Below, piece after piece: positions 4,601 to 5,297 of a DNA stretch of 5,297 nucleotides. A model generated the notes under the pieces. The model made no database searches, had not been told where the DNA came from, and was given only the letters and a program-made list of their open reading frames with translations. The position numbers and the translations under genes were made by a program. The stretch covers positions 1-5,297 of the forward strand of contig DAOVSA010000052.1 of NCBI GenBank assembly GCA_030633635.1, in the 5' to 3' direction. The stretch's first letter is position 1. Each line of letters opens with the position of its first letter. This DNA comes from Candidatus Altarchaeota archaeon. GTDB lineage: Archaea > Altiarchaeota > Altiarchaeia > IMC4 > DAOVSA01.

Positions 4601-4720
4601 ATGGGTACAACCCAATTTGAATTTCCATGGAAAATTCATCGGCTTATGGCACAAGTTCTATCCATCCAAATGATTTTTATGGATTTTTATGTCACAGATC
4701 AAAATTTGTTAATAAAATGA
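4601..4720 (+). CDS. Possible small ORF (39 codons) overlapping the pgk start
   Basis: ATG 4601 opens a 39-residue frame (MGTTQFEFPWKIHRLMAQVL...) whose TGA at 4718-4720 overlaps the pgk ATG as ATGA, the usual arrangement for translational coupling. No good Shine-Dalgarno precedes it, I recognise no family, and it runs through the tandem repeat that seems to carry the pgk TATA element. It is more likely a chance frame than a gene. Confidence 0.18.
   Translation: MGTTQFEFPWKIHRLMAQVLSIQMIFMDFYVTDQNLLIK
4619..4637. promoter_or_regulatory. 19-bp near-perfect dyad upstream of pgk
   Basis: GAATTTCCATGGAAAATTC is symmetrical about CCATGG, with a perfect 12-bp core at 4622-4633 and outer GAATT/AATTC arms displaced by one extra A. 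It lies about 80-100 bp upstream of pgk in the divergent intergenic region. It could be an operator for a dimeric regulator; chance cannot be excluded. Confidence 0.35.
4672..4691 (+). promoter_or_regulatory. Tandem 2 x 10-bp repeat with TATA-like core, pgk promoter candidate
   Basis: GATTTTTATG occurs twice in perfect tandem (4672-4681, 4682-4691). The TTTTTATG of the second copy is centred about 30 nt ahead of the pgk ATG, so transcription would start at or just before the start codon. With no Shine-Dalgarno upstream of ATG 4717, this fits a leaderless or nearly leaderless message. The first copy would give a start about 10 nt earlier. Confidence 0.45.
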
Positions 4721-5297
4721 TCGAGAACATCCCGTGTTTAGATGATATTGATCTGGATAGAAAGTGTGTATTGCTCAGGATAGATATCAATACGCCCATG
4801 GACCCGGATACCGGGGAATTTTTAGACGATTATAGATTTCAGTTGCATAAAGAGACCATACAAGAGCTTGTGGAGAAAAACTCAAGGGTGGTTATCTGCG
4901 CACATCAGGGTCGTCCGGGCTGGGGGGATTTTACGACCTTAGAAAGGCATGCAGATAAGTTATCTGAAATCCTAGGTCAGGAGGTTGAATATGTCGATGA
5001 TATCTTTGGCTCATACGCCAGAAGTAAAATAAAAAGGCTGGATAATGGAGAGATTTTGCTCTTGGAGAACGTCAGATTTTATTCCGAAGAAATCATAAAT
5101 AAAAGTCCTAGGGAGCAGGCACAAACCCACATGGTCAAAAAACTTTCTCCTTTGGCAGACATCTTTATCAATGATGCATTTTCTGCGGCTCATAGGTCTC
5201 AAACATCTTTGGTTGGGTTCACACCTGTGTTATCTTCCGCAGCCGGACGGCTCATGGAAAAAGAACTGAAAACTCTCTGGGGTGTAATGAAAGATCC
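4717..5297 (+). CDS. pgk: Phosphoglycerate kinase, archaeal type, 3' truncated by window end
   Basis: PGK interconverts 1,3-bisphosphoglycerate + ADP and 3-phosphoglycerate + ATP in cytosolic glycolysis/gluconeogenesis. About 193 residues of the N-terminal, phosphoglycerate-binding half of a usual ~400-residue enzyme are present. Signature elements are RIDINTP at 21-27 (family RxDxNxP), DDYR with R40, AHQGRP at 62-67 (family HLGRP substrate loop), ENVRFYSEE at 117-125 and INDAFSAAHRSQ at 151-162. The HQGRP wording and ENVRFYSEE are typical of archaeal PGKs. ATG 4717 gives the normal family N-terminus (IENIPCLDDIDLDRKCVLLR). No Shine-Dalgarno is visible, so the message may be leaderless. The gene is transcribed divergently from the DUF457/flavoprotein/ftr operon. 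The ATP-binding half lies beyond the window, so intactness cannot be judged. Confidence 0.96.
   Translation, partial: MIENIPCLDDIDLDRKCVLLRIDINTPMDPDTGEFLDDYRFQLHKETIQELVEKNSRVVICAHQGRPGWGDFTTLERHADKLSEILGQEVEYVDDIFGSYARSKIKRLDNGEILLLENVRFYSEEIINKSPREQAQTHMVKKLSPLADIFINDAFSAAHRSQTSLVGFTPVLSSAAGRLMEKELKTLWGVMKD

Noticed and set aside
5011..5202. Minus-strand 63-codon frame opposite pgk
   Set aside because: It is antisense to strongly conserved PGK sequence.

Overview
The window is archaeal, most likely from a methanogen or a methane/alkane-oxidising relative carrying the tetrahydromethanopterin C1 pathway. Three things point there. It has a complete ftr gene (formylmethanofuran:tetrahydromethanopterin formyltransferase). 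It has an archaeal-type phosphoglycerate kinase. It has two tRNA genes interrupted after position 37 by introns that fold into the bulge-helix-bulge motif cut by archaeal tRNA splicing endonuclease. TATA boxes about 25-30 nt ahead of likely transcription starts, rather than -10/-35 elements, fit as well. I cannot name the genus; the lineage is inference.

Layout. (1) 2-958, plus strand: the C-terminal ~318 residues of a class I/II PLP aminotransferase whose start lies outside the window. (2) 961-1590, minus strand: in transcription order a 60-nt inverted-repeat leader, tRNA-Tyr(GTA) with a 95-nt intron, a 73-residue stand-alone Lrp/AsnC ligand-binding (RAM) domain protein, and tRNA-Asp(GTC) with a 38-nt intron. 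The gaps are only 32-35 nt and no TATA box is visible ahead of the RAM gene, so this looks like a mixed tRNA/protein transcription unit. Its candidate promoter is at 1620-1628. (3) 1653-1726: AT-rich spacer between ftr and the tRNA unit in which I see no gene. (4) 1727-4494, minus strand: a likely three-gene operon, transcribed as a YdjM/DUF457-type membrane protein, then a CoA-disulfide-reductase/NADH-oxidase-like flavoprotein, then ftr, with gaps of 27 and 29 nt. A clear TATA box precedes the first gene and a second possible one precedes the flavoprotein. (5) 4495-4716: a divergent intergenic region with a 2 x 22-bp tandem repeat beside the minus-strand promoter, a near-perfect 19-bp dyad, and a perfect 2 x 10-bp tandem repeat that supplies the TATA-like element of pgk. 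(6) 4717 to the end, plus strand: the N-terminal ~193 residues of phosphoglycerate kinase.

Functionally, Ftr moves the formyl group between methanofuran and tetrahydromethanopterin, and PGK belongs to glycolysis/gluconeogenesis. The flavoprotein may handle a CoA- or thiol-based redox couple or oxygen/sulfur stress, and its operon link to ftr is the most interesting metabolic hint. I found no CRISPR array, insertion sequence or defence cassette. The unusual signals are mostly RNA-level (the two introns, the tRNA leader hairpin and the mixed transcription unit) and promoter-level (the tandem repeats).
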